Assembly: GCA_007128275.1 (NCBI GenBank)
Contig: SKXR01000142.1
Location: 1-7,788, forward strand
Length of the DNA stretch: 7,788 bases
Origin: Kiritimatiellia bacterium
Lineage (GTDB): Bacteria; Verrucomicrobiota; Kiritimatiellia; SLAD01
Reading direction: 5' to 3'
The translations under genes were made by a program, and so were the position numbers. The notes under the pieces are model-generated. The model did not search any database. It worked only from the letters and a program-made list of their open reading frames with translations, and was not told where the DNA came from. This document shows positions 1-6,552 of this stretch, in pieces. Numbering within the stretch: position 1 is the stretch's first letter; every line of letters begins with the position of its first letter.

Positions 1-49
1 CGTCAAATACCCATAGCATCTACCATCCAAGCCGCAATCTCTGCGGGCA

Positions 50-76
50 GGTAGGGCGAGGCGTCTCGCCGAGCCG
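50..76 (+). repeat. REP-like element A
   Basis: The element begins GGTAG, so it carries the GTAG tetranucleotide typical of REP sequences. An imperfect palindrome follows: outer stem GGC/GCC, a symmetric GA/GA internal mismatch, a four-base inner stem GGCG/CGCC and the loop TCT. It aligns base for base with elements B and C. Confidence 0.65.
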
Positions 77-134
77 CTGCGCGTGTGTGGAGACTGAAAA
101 GAACTTCGTCCTGCGCAATCCCTGTTCACGCTCT

Positions 135-161
135 CGGCTCACCGGGACGGTTCGCCCTACC
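135..161 (-). repeat. REP-like element B (inverted)
   Basis: Read on the minus strand this is the same 27-base unit: GTAG, outer stem GGC/GCC, GA/GA mismatch and loop TCC, but with inner stem ACCG/CGGT. Relative to element A, both bases change together at the first and second inner-stem pairs (G-C to A-T, and G-C to C-G), so pairing is kept. It forms an inverted pair with element A, a REPIN-like unit spanning 50-161. Confidence 0.65.
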
Positions 162-186
162 ATCCAAGCCGCAATCTCCGCGGGCA

Positions 187-213
187 GGTAGGGCGAGGCC
201 TCCGGCCGAGCCG
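187..213 (+). repeat. REP-like element C
   Basis: Third copy, same orientation as A. Its inner stem is GGCC/GGCC with loop TCC. It differs from A at only three bases: two are a compensatory swap of the last inner-stem pair (G-C to C-G) and one is in the loop. Confidence 0.65.
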
Positions 214-287
214 TAAATCGGTTTTGAGACGGTCTTTCCTGCGAAGCCGATTTCGGGTTTTGGCATAAGACCTAACTCAGCGACCGC

Positions 288-1460
288 TCAATGGTGGTGG
301 CGTTTGAGTAGATACTCGATGTGCGGCGCGAACAGGTCCGGTTCCAGCAGAAACGCGTCATGGCCCTTTTCGGAATGGGCGGTGATGTGCTGGCACGCGA
401 TACCGGCTTCTTTCATGCGGCGCACCAGCTCGGCCTGTTCTTCCGGGTAATAGCAGACGTCCGTATCAATGCTGAATACAAGCGCCCGTTGATGGGCGCA
501 GCGCCTGAATAACTCTTTGAATCTGCGCGCATTTCCGTCATGGAGCAGGTCGTACCGTTGCCAGGCGGAAACAATGCGGAGATAGGTGTTGGCATCGAAT
601 CGTTGCACGAATTTCTGGCCTTGATGCAACATGTAGGATTCGACCGCGTTGGTCATCTCGTAGGACCGTAATTCCGGTTCGCGACGGACGATCTCCCCGC
701 GCGCGCGTCGTTCCAGGGTGTGCAGCGAGATGTAGGTCTTGTGCGCGATCATGCGGGCCAGCGCCAGTCCGCGGTCCGGCGGTGTGCCGTCGTAATAGTC
801 GCCCCCGTTGAAGTGGGGATCTTCTTCAATGGCGTAGATCTGCTCGAAATTCAGCACACGCTGCAACGTGGTAACGGTCATGCCTGACGACATGGGCAGG
901 ATGTGGTTGACCCGGTTCGGATAACGCGTGGCTAGATTCAAGGTCAGCATGCCCCCGGTGGACGGGCCGATCGCCGCGTGCAATGTCTGGATGCCCAAAT
1001 GGTCCAGCAACTGCAGTTGTGAATCGACGATATCGCTGATGCTCATCATCGGAAAGGCCCGGCCATAGGGTTTCCCCGTCTTGGGATCGATGCTCCGAGG
1101 GCCGGTCGAGCCGTAGCATCCACCGATGTAATTCGCGCAGATCAGAAAGAATCGGTTGGTGTCCAGGGCCTTGCCCGGTCCGATGAACCCGTCCCACCAG
1201 CCGACATGACATTCATCCGTCCACAATCCGTTCGCTTCGGGCAGATGGCCGTTTACGCCGGCGGCATGGGCGCTGCCTGAAAGGGCGTGAAAGATCAGGA
1301 TGGCATTGTCCCGATCTTCATTGAGTTCCCCGTAGGTCTCGTAGGCCAGCGTCAGGTCGGATAAGGTGGCGCCGTTTTGGAATCGAAACGGTTGTGCTGG
1401 ATCTTCCGCAAAACGAAAGAACTGAGTTGATGCTGTTCCTATGCTCGAACCGTGCGACAC
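288..1460 (-). CDS. metX: Homoserine O-acetyltransferase MetX
   Basis: Activates L-homoserine by transferring an acyl group from acyl-CoA to its hydroxyl, the first committed step towards methionine, in the cytoplasm. The 390-residue alpha/beta-hydrolase fold has the usual MetX length. Visible family signatures are HALSG (58-62), GGCYGSTGP (113-121) and the nucleophile elbow GPSTGG with Ser167; Asp334 and His367 (GHDAF) complete the likely triad. The start is a GTG at 1460 preceded by GGAG eight bases upstream; no better ATG exists. It lies 78 bases downstream of metY on the same strand. The elbow is GPSTGG rather than the common GGSMGG. The protein ends in three histidines. Acetyl specificity is inferred from the MetY partner; some MetX homologues use succinyl-CoA and the sequence alone does not settle this. 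Confidence 0.93.
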   Translation of the reverse strand: MSHGSSIGTASTQFFRFAEDPAQPFRFQNGATLSDLTLAYETYGELNEDRDNAILIFHALSGSAHAAGVNGHLPEANGLWTDECHVGWWDGFIGPGKALDTNRFFLICANYIGGCYGSTGPRSIDPKTGKPYGRAFPMMSISDIVDSQLQLLDHLGIQTLHAAIGPSTGGMLTLNLATRYPNRVNHILPMSSGMTVTTLQRVLNFEQIYAIEEDPHFNGGDYYDGTPPDRGLALARMIAHKTYISLHTLERRARGEIVRREPELRSYEMTNAVESYMLHQGQKFVQRFDANTYLRIVSAWQRYDLLHDGNARRFKELFRRCAHQRALVFSIDTDVCYYPEEQAELVRRMKEAGIACQHITAHSEKGHDAFLLEPDLFAPHIEYLLKRHHH

Positions 1461-1468
1461 GTTGATTG

Positions 1469-1475
1469 CTCCGCC
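1469..1475 (-). promoter_or_regulatory. Ribosome binding site of metX
   Basis: On the minus strand this reads GGCGGAG and ends eight bases before the GTG at 1460. It is the main reason for accepting a GTG start for metX. Confidence 0.65.
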
Positions 1476-1488
1476 AGTGGAATACGAA

Positions 1489-1522
1489 GGAATCGCCGCC
1501 CTTGGGACGGAACGGCGATCCC
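1489..1522 (-). other. Intercistronic hairpin between metY and metX
   Basis: Arms 1489-1498 and 1513-1522 pair over ten positions in the metY-metX transcript, with one G-U wobble, around a 14-base loop. No U-run follows, so it is unlikely to be an intrinsic terminator. It could mark RNA processing or stabilise the upstream message; that is inference. Confidence 0.35.
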
Positions 1523-1538
1523 ACTCATGGCATCATAA

Positions 1539-2828
1539 TCAACCGACCGCAGACTGCAAGGCTTGATCGATGTCGGCAAGTATGTCGTCGATGTGTTCGA
1601 TGCCGACAGAGAGGCGCACCATTTCCGGCCTGATGCCCGCGTCCCGCTGTTGGTCCTCGTTGAGTTGCGAGTGCGTCGTCGTGGCGGGATGAATCGCCAG
1701 ACTTTTCGCGTCGCCGACGTTCGCCAAGTGCGAAAACATCTTCAGGGATTCGATGAACTTCACGCCGGCTGCCTTGCCGCCTTTGATCCCGAACACCACC
1801 ATGGCGCCGCCCTTGCCTTGAAGATATTTGACGTTCTTCTGGTATTCCGGGTCGTCTTTGAGCCCGGGGAAACGCACCCATTCCACAAGCGGGTGCGACT
1901 TCAGGTGTTCCGCTACGGCTGTGGCGTTTTGGCAATGACGTTCCATCCGCAAGGGCAGGGTCTCAATGCCCTGCATGAATTGCCACGCGTTGTCCGGCGA
2001 GATGCAGGCGCCCAGGTTGCGCAGAGGCACGGTCCGCATGCGCAGGATGAATGCGAGCGGTGCGAGCATGTCGGGCAGGTCATGGCCCCAGCGCAGTCCG
2101 CCGTACGAGGTGTCCGGTGTGTCGTACAGCGGGTGCTTGCCGGTGTTCCATTTGAAGCGCCCGGAATCCACCACCACGCCGCCGATACCGATCCCATGAC
2201 CGCCCAGCCATTTGGTCAGGGAATGAATCACGATGTCCGCTCCAAAATCAAGGGAACGGGTGAGGTAGGGGGTGGAGAACGTCGCGTCGACGAGCAGCGG
2301 GAGACCGGCGTCATGGGCGACCTTGGCGCAGGCCTCCAGATCGGTGACTTCCGAAGCCGGGTTGGAGACCGTTTCCACGAATACCGCGCGCGTCTTGTCA
2401 TCAATGGCTTTCGCAATGTTTTGCGGATCTTGCGTGTCGACAAATTTCACGGTGATGCCGAGCGTCGGCAAGATGTCGTTGAACTGCGTGTAGGTGCCGC
2501 CATAGAGGTTGCGCGCGGAAACGATGTTGTCGCCCGCTTGCGCGAGATTGATGACGGAATAGAACACGGCGGATGTGCCCGAAGCGATGCCCAGTCCGGC
2601 CATCTCATGCGCGCCTTCCAAGAGGGCCACGCGTTTTTCCAGCGCGTCCGTCGTGGGATTCATCAGGCGCGTATAAATGTTTCCGAGTTCCTTGAGGGCA
2701 AACAGGTTTGCCGCATGTTCCGTGTCCTTGAACTGGTATCCGGTGGTCCGGTACACCGGAATGGCCCGCGCAGACGTGGACGGATCAGGCTGGGTTCCCC
2801 CATGAAGGCACAACGATTCCAACTTCAT
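1539..2828 (-). CDS. metY: O-acetylhomoserine sulfhydrylase MetY
   Basis: PLP-dependent enzyme that makes homocysteine directly from O-acetylhomoserine and sulfide, bypassing cystathionine. At 429 residues it matches the MetY branch of the Cys/Met metabolism family, longer than typical MetB/MetC (about 380-400). Visible features are the N-terminal YTRLMNPT segment (52-59), SGTSA (83-87) around the phosphate-binding region, Asp181 in DATF that contacts the PLP ring nitrogen, and the Schiff-base Lys206 in SLTKWLGGHG. The late HPATTTHSQL (380-389) is characteristic of this branch. The ATG start at 2828 has AAGGAG five bases upstream. It is first in an apparent metY-metX operon, 78 bases ahead of metX. 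Cystathionine gamma-synthase is the main alternative, disfavoured by length and context. Confidence 0.94.
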   Translation of the reverse strand: MKLESLCLHGGTQPDPSTSARAIPVYRTTGYQFKDTEHAANLFALKELGNIYTRLMNPTTDALEKRVALLEGAHEMAGLGIASGTSAVFYSVINLAQAGDNIVSARNLYGGTYTQFNDILPTLGITVKFVDTQDPQNIAKAIDDKTRAVFVETVSNPASEVTDLEACAKVAHDAGLPLLVDATFSTPYLTRSLDFGADIVIHSLTKWLGGHGIGIGGVVVDSGRFKWNTGKHPLYDTPDTSYGGLRWGHDLPDMLAPLAFILRMRTVPLRNLGACISPDNAWQFMQGIETLPLRMERHCQNATAVAEHLKSHPLVEWVRFPGLKDDPEYQKNVKYLQGKGGAMVVFGIKGGKAAGVKFIESLKMFSHLANVGDAKSLAIHPATTTHSQLNEDQQRDAGIRPEMVRLSVGIEHIDDILADIDQALQSAVG

Positions 2829-2833
2829 AACTA

Positions 2834-2839
2834 CTCCTT
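2834..2839 (-). promoter_or_regulatory. Ribosome binding site of metY
   Basis: A perfect AAGGAG on the minus strand, five bases before the ATG at 2828, fixes the metY start. Confidence 0.75.
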
Positions 2840-2896
2840 GCTTGTTAACTACACTAAAACGATACAGATATGTACATTACAGGTGCATCTTTCGGA

Positions 2897-2925
2897 TTGC
2901 AATATATAAGTTATAGTATTTTAAT
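2897..2925 (+). promoter_or_regulatory. Candidate promoter of the RhlB-like helicase
   Basis: TTGCAA (2897-2902, 4/6) and TTTAAT (2920-2925, 5/6) are 17 bases apart on the plus strand, overlapping the opposing metY candidate. Use of this site would give the helicase an untranslated leader of roughly 150 bases. The AT-rich composition makes chance matches likely. Confidence 0.28.
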
Positions 2926-2930
2926 GTCGA
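2901..2930 (-). promoter_or_regulatory. Candidate sigma70-type promoter of metY
   Basis: On the minus strand, TCGACA (2930-2925, 5/6 to the -35 consensus) and TATATT (2906-2901, 5/6 to the -10) are separated by 18 bases in a strikingly AT-rich patch. Transcription would start near 2893, giving a leader of about 65 bases. That is too short for a classical SAM-I riboswitch, and none was recognised. Confidence 0.4.
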
Positions 2931-3080
2931 CGAGTTATTGCACGCCTGTTCAATCCTCATCGGAAAGCCAGATTCGTTTCAACCCACGGATAAAGCTGTG
3001 CGGTGGCGTGTATCAAAAAGCAGAATCACCCTATAGCAGTACCGCGCCGCGCTTGTCGGGAATATATCAGAGCAACATCT

Positions 3081-4796
3081 ATGTTAAGAAGAATTATCAG
3101 TCGGGTCAAAAGATCCGTTAACGGAGAAACCAACGTTCAGAAGAAGCCGGCGCCGGCCGGTCGGGAGGAGAAGCCCGCAGCAGCCCGCAAAGAAGTGTGG
3201 GTCCCCGGAGCCGCCTCCAAGAAGAAGGCGGCGGAAGCGACGAAGAAGACGGACGCCTCGCCCTCGGCCGAGCAATCGGAAGCCAAGCAAGCCGCGAAGC
3301 CGGAACGTAGTCGGTCTGCCAGACAGGAATCCGATCGGAGATCATCCCCCCAGCAGGAAGAGGGCGCCCCCAAACGTCGCCGCCGTCGCCGCTCTTCCGG
3401 AGCCCGGAAGCCGGCAACATCCGCGCCTGCGGTCCCGCAAGAACAGCGCGAACCCGAATCCTTGTCGACGTCGTATAAACCGAAGAACATCGTTGCCTTC
3501 GACGGGCAACTGGTTCTCGCGGATATGGACATTCCGGATCCGGTGAAACGCGCGTTGGATGAAATGCATTTCAAGGTCACCACCCCGATTCAGGCGCAGC
3601 TGCTGCCCATCGCCCTGGCCGGACGGGACGCCGCCGGGAAGGCGCAGACCGGCACCGGGAAAACCGCTGCGTTCTTGATTTCGATCTTCACCCATTTTCT
3701 GCGTAAGCCGATCGAAGGCGAACGCCCGCACGGCGTGCCCCGCGCCCTGATCCTGGCGCCGACCCGCGAGTTGGCGTTGCAAATCACAAAAGACGCGATG
3801 GACATCGGCCGCTATTGCGGACTGCATACCGTGGCGGTCTATGGCGGGATGGATTTTGACAAGCAACAGCGTGACCTCGAAAGACCGGTCGACATTATTG
3901 TCGCGACTCCCGGGCGGCTGCTGGATTTCGCGAGCCGCAAGGTGATTCAACTCAAGCAGGTCGAGACCCTGGTCATCGATGAGGCGGATCGTATGCTGGA
4001 TATGGGGTTCATCCCGGACGTGCGCAAGATCGTCCGGATGACGCCGCACCCGGAGAAACGGCAGACCCTGATGTTCAGTGCGACCCTGACGCCGAACATT
4101 CTGCGGTTGGCCGAGCAATGGACGAGAAACGCCGAGACGGTGGAAATCGAAGCGGAACGCGTCGCGGCCGAGTCGGTCAATCAACGCGTCTTGATCACGA
4201 CCCAGGACAAGAAGTTCGCGCTGCTTTTCAATCTGCTGCGCACCGAGAAACCTGATCGCGTCCTGATCTTCAGCAATCGGCGGGACCAGGCGGAGATGTT
4301 GCACGACCATTTGAAGTCATACGGATTTTCCACCGCCTTGCTCAGCGGAGCGGTCGAACAGAAGAAGCGCGTGCGCGTGCTGGACGATTTCAAGGCGGGC
4401 AAAGTGCAGGTGCTGGTGGCGACCGACGTGGCGGGACGCGGGTTGCACGTGGAAGGCATCAGCCATGTGATCAATTATCATATGCCCATGGATCCCGAGG
4501 ATTACGTGCACCGCATTGGTCGTACCGGCCGCGCGGGTGAGGTCGGCACATCGATTTCCTTTGCCTGTGAACTGGATTCCTTTGCCATACCGGACATTGA
4601 AGAGTATCTCGGGCACCCGCTGCAGTGCGAGCATCCGTCGGAAGACATGCTCAAACCGGTCCCCGAACCCGATTATCGCGTGGAGAAGAAGCCTCGCCGA
4701 CCGCCGCCGGGCGGCGGGCGTTCGCGTTCCGGCGGCGGCGGGCCGCGGGGCGGATCACGCGGTGGACCGCGCGGTGGCCGTGGCCGATCTCGTTGA
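3081..4796 (+). CDS. rhlB: DEAD-box ATP-dependent RNA helicase, RhlB-like
   Basis: ATP-driven RNA unwinding enzyme; pseudomonad-type RhlB proteins act in RNA turnover and remodelling. Of 571 residues, the helicase core spans about 138-525. Motifs in order: TPIQ of the Q motif (168-171), AQTGTGKT Walker A (188-195), PTRELA (227-232), GGMDFDKQ (255-262), TPGR (276-279), DEAD (300-303), SAT (333-335), TDVAGRG (448-454) and HRIGRTGRAG (477-486). The core is flanked by a disordered N-terminal extension of about 130 residues, rich in K, E, A and R with six arginines at 99-104, and a C-terminal RGG-type tail (about 539-571) likely to bind RNA. The ATG at 3081 is preferred because MLRRIISRVK resembles other RhlB N-termini; an in-frame GTG at 3003 is possible, and neither has a clear ribosome site. 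The last 42 bases overlap the opposing kinase gene. RhlE-type is the alternative label. Confidence 0.88.
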   Translation: MLRRIISRVKRSVNGETNVQKKPAPAGREEKPAAARKEVWVPGAASKKKAAEATKKTDASPSAEQSEAKQAAKPERSRSARQESDRRSSPQQEEGAPKRRRRRRSSGARKPATSAPAVPQEQREPESLSTSYKPKNIVAFDGQLVLADMDIPDPVKRALDEMHFKVTTPIQAQLLPIALAGRDAAGKAQTGTGKTAAFLISIFTHFLRKPIEGERPHGVPRALILAPTRELALQITKDAMDIGRYCGLHTVAVYGGMDFDKQQRDLERPVDIIVATPGRLLDFASRKVIQLKQVETLVIDEADRMLDMGFIPDVRKIVRMTPHPEKRQTLMFSATLTPNILRLAEQWTRNAETVEIEAERVAAESVNQRVLITTQDKKFALLFNLLRTEKPDRVLIFSNRRDQAEMLHDHLKSYGFSTALLSGAVEQKKRVRVLDDFKAGKVQVLVATDVAGRGLHVEGISHVINYHMPMDPEDYVHRIGRTGRAGEVGTSISFACELDSFAIPDIEEYLGHPLQCEHPSEDMLKPVPEPDYRVEKKPRRPPPGGGRSRSGGGGPRGGSRGGPRGGRGRSR

Positions 4797-6455
4797 TACG
4801 GGAAAATACAGCGTAAAGGCCGAACCGTCTCCGGGTCGGCTCACCACACGAATGGCGCCCTCGTGCCCTCGCATGATCCCGTGCACGGCGGCCAGTCCCA
4901 AGCCGCGACCGATGAATTTCGAGGAAAAGAACGGTTCAAAAATCTGACGCACGGCATCGTGTGCAATGCCGCATCCGGTATCGGCGACCTCAATGAACGT
5001 GTAGTCCCCTTCCTTCAGAGACACGTCGGCCACAATCTCTTGGAGTTCCCGTTTGTTGAGACACGCGGCGCCCGACGAGATCGTGATGGTGCCCGGCTTT
5101 CCTTCCAGTGCCTCATCGGCGTTGGTGACGAGGTTGACGAGGAGTTGATGAACCTGCGCAGGATCCGCGAGGACTTCGGGCTCATCCGGCGAGAGTTTGT
5201 ATATGATCTCTGCCTGCCGGGATAGGTTGGCCTCGATCAGGTGATGAATCTGTTGGATCGTGTCATTCACATTAAGCGGTCGAAGCATCATGGGATGTTG
5301 TCCCGCGTACAACAACATCTCGCGGCTCAGATCCGCCGCCTTGCGTGTGGCTTTCCTGGTTTCCTCCAAATATTCGATTACCTCCTCGGACGCTCCCGGG
5401 GTTTCCAGGGCCAGTTCCGTGTTGCCCAGGATTGTCGCCAGCAGGTTGTTGAAGTCGTGCGCAACGCCCCCGGCGATGAGCCCGAGACTTTCCATCTTCT
5501 GGGCATCCAACATCTTCTGTTCGATAGCCCTTCGCTCTTCCTCCGCCAGCCGTTGCAGGGTCGTATCCCGCCCGATCGCCTGGTATTCCATGAAATCGCC
5601 CTGCTCATCGGTAATGGTGCTCACGGTCCACTCGTTCCATTGAATGGCTCCGTCCGGCAGGGTGATACGGAATGCGTAGGTGCGCGGCTCCATATCGGGC
5701 GTCAACGCCGTGCGCATGGTCTCGAATACCGCCTGCTCGGAGTCGGGTACGGACAGAACAAAGGGGCGTCCGACAACGTCCGGCCGGTCTGCGCCCAGGG
5801 CGCGGCAGAACGTGTTGTTCGCAAAGGCCACTTCGCCTCCCGGGGTCAGCCGCACCACCATATACGCACTGTGTTCGACGATGGCCCGATACCGCGCTTT
5901 GCTTTCGGCCACCGCTTCTTCAATCATCCGAACGTTTTCCAGTGCCATGGCGATGACGGTGTTGAGTACACGCAGGGGTTGCATGCGTGCGCGCTCCAGG
6001 CTCGTGCGTTCCCCGAGATCAAGGACTACCTGGCCGATCAATTTCCCGTGCACGGCGACCACCGGAAGCAGGAGACAACAGGGCGGGGCGGTCCCTTCTT
6101 CGCCCGCCGGCATGGGCACATCGTCGACCCATTGCAGACGAAAAATGCCGGCCGACTTTCGCGTTAACAGCGGAGCAAGATGGGGCGTGTCCGCAGGAAA
6201 ATGCATGTCCGGGAAAGAGGCTTCGCTGCCGGACCATACCCCCGCGACCTGGAAGCGTTGCTTGTCCATGTCGTAGACAAGCAGAGCCAGTCGTTGCGAT
6301 TGACTGAAATCCGCCAACGTCTCAAGGGCGGTACGGGTCAATCCCCGGCGATCCGTGCTGGCAAGCAGCAGGCGCGTGGCAAAATTGAGAACGTCAAGGT
6401 TCTCGTCACGGTGGGTGGATGGGTCGGGGTCCATAAGCGATCGTTGACCTGTCAT
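4755..6455 (-). CDS. Soluble GAF-PAS sensor histidine kinase
   Basis: Predicted cytoplasmic two-component sensor that would autophosphorylate on His and pass phosphate to an unidentified response regulator. From the ATG at 6455 it has 566 residues: a GAF-like domain (about 21-175), a PAS/PAC domain (about 185-303), a HisKA dimerisation helix with His333 in GGVAHDFNNLL, and a HATPase_c domain with an N box (NLVTNADEAL, 441-450), G1 (DTGCGI, 492-497) and a glycine-rich lid (GRGLGLAAV, 516-524). No transmembrane segment or receiver domain is seen. The frame stays open to 6641, but that start would run through sufE, and a candidate promoter at 6493-6521 favours a start at 6455; Met8 (6434) is also possible, and neither has a good ribosome site. 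The tail after the FPV at 551-553 is read from the overlap with the helicase gene. The signal sensed is unknown. Confidence 0.87.
   Translation of the reverse strand: MTGQRSLMDPDPSTHRDENLDVLNFATRLLLASTDRRGLTRTALETLADFSQSQRLALLVYDMDKQRFQVAGVWSGSEASFPDMHFPADTPHLAPLLTRKSAGIFRLQWVDDVPMPAGEEGTAPPCCLLLPVVAVHGKLIGQVVLDLGERTSLERARMQPLRVLNTVIAMALENVRMIEEAVAESKARYRAIVEHSAYMVVRLTPGGEVAFANNTFCRALGADRPDVVGRPFVLSVPDSEQAVFETMRTALTPDMEPRTYAFRITLPDGAIQWNEWTVSTITDEQGDFMEYQAIGRDTTLQRLAEEERRAIEQKMLDAQKMESLGLIAGGVAHDFNNLLATILGNTELALETPGASEEVIEYLEETRKATRKAADLSREMLLYAGQHPMMLRPLNVNDTIQQIHHLIEANLSRQAEIIYKLSPDEPEVLADPAQVHQLLVNLVTNADEALEGKPGTITISSGAACLNKRELQEIVADVSLKEGDYTFIEVADTGCGIAHDAVRQIFEPFFSSKFIGRGLGLAAVHGIMRGHEGAIRVVSRPGDGSAFTLYFPVSTRSATATARSTA
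4819..4840. terminator. Hairpin just past the helicase stop, inside the kinase gene
   Basis: Arms 4819-4827 and 4832-4840 pair at eight of nine positions around the tetraloop TCTC, beginning 22 bases after the helicase stop. No T-run follows, so classical intrinsic termination is doubtful. It lies within the C-terminal codons of the opposing histidine kinase. The two genes have no space between them for a separate terminator. Confidence 0.28.
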
Positions 6456-6492
6456 ATATAACACGGATCGTAGCAACTCTGCTTCAAGGATA

Positions 6493-6521
6493 AAGATAAA
6501 ATGGAGACGATCGTTCGACAA
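6493..6521 (-). promoter_or_regulatory. Candidate promoter of the histidine kinase
   Basis: On the minus strand TTGTCG (6521-6516, 4/6) and TATCTT (6498-6493, 4/6) are exactly 17 bases apart. The predicted transcript would start near 6486, about 30 bases before the ATG at 6455, and would exclude the longer reading frame. It sits in the 97-base divergent region shared with sufE. No convincing sufE promoter was found on the plus strand, although a TAAAAT at 6497-6502 could be its -10. Confidence 0.33.
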
Positions 6522-6538
6522 GGCGACGAAATTCCCGT

Positions 6539-6544
6539 AAGGTG
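6539..6544 (+). promoter_or_regulatory. Ribosome binding site of sufE
   Basis: AAGGTG ends eight bases before the ATG at 6553. It supports that start and argues against kinase translation beginning inside sufE. Confidence 0.55.
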
Positions 6545-6552
6545 TACGCACT

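Larger units (their letters stand above)
20..213. repeat. BIME/REPIN-like cluster of three REP-like elements
   Basis: This gene-free stretch downstream of metX is built from three 27-base REP-like units at 50-76 (+), 135-161 (-) and 187-213 (+). The first and second point tail to tail across a 58-base linker (77-134). The second and third point head to head, GTAG ends facing, across a 25-base linker (162-186). That same 25-base linker precedes the first unit (25-49), so 20-76 and 157-213 form a 57-base direct repeat with four mismatches. Alternating REP orientation with recurring short and long linkers is the known architecture of bacterial interspersed mosaic elements, which are mobilised by RAYT (TnpA-REP, Y1/IS200-IS605 related) proteins. 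No RAYT gene lies in the window. Lying 3' of metX, the cluster could affect transcript ends, which is inference. The alternative is a degenerate MITE with inverted ends. Confidence 0.7.

Noticed and set aside
20..213. CRISPR array
   Set aside because: Units alternate in orientation, linkers recur rather than vary, and only three copies exist.
215..253. Hairpin downstream of metX as an intrinsic terminator
   Set aside because: Arms 215-221 and 247-253 pair perfectly, and two wobbles can extend them, but the loop is 17 bases or more and no U-run follows on the minus strand.
2829..2900. SAM riboswitch in the metY leader
   Set aside because: The predicted leader is about 65 bases and lacks the multi-helix core of known SAM riboswitches.
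1563..2909. 448-codon plus-strand reading frame opposite metY
   Set aside because: It is the antisense shadow of a clear metY gene, rich in His, Arg and Val, with no recognisable domain; long antisense frames are common in GC-rich genes.
2870..3121. 83-codon plus-strand frame upstream of the helicase
   Set aside because: No ribosome site or recognisable family, and it overlaps the candidate promoters and the helicase start.
3342..4310. 322-codon minus-strand frame opposite the helicase
   Set aside because: It covers the conserved helicase motifs on the other strand and shows no family signature.
5241..6167. 308-codon plus-strand frame opposite the histidine kinase
   Set aside because: Composition and position fit an antisense shadow; the kinase strand holds all the domain motifs.
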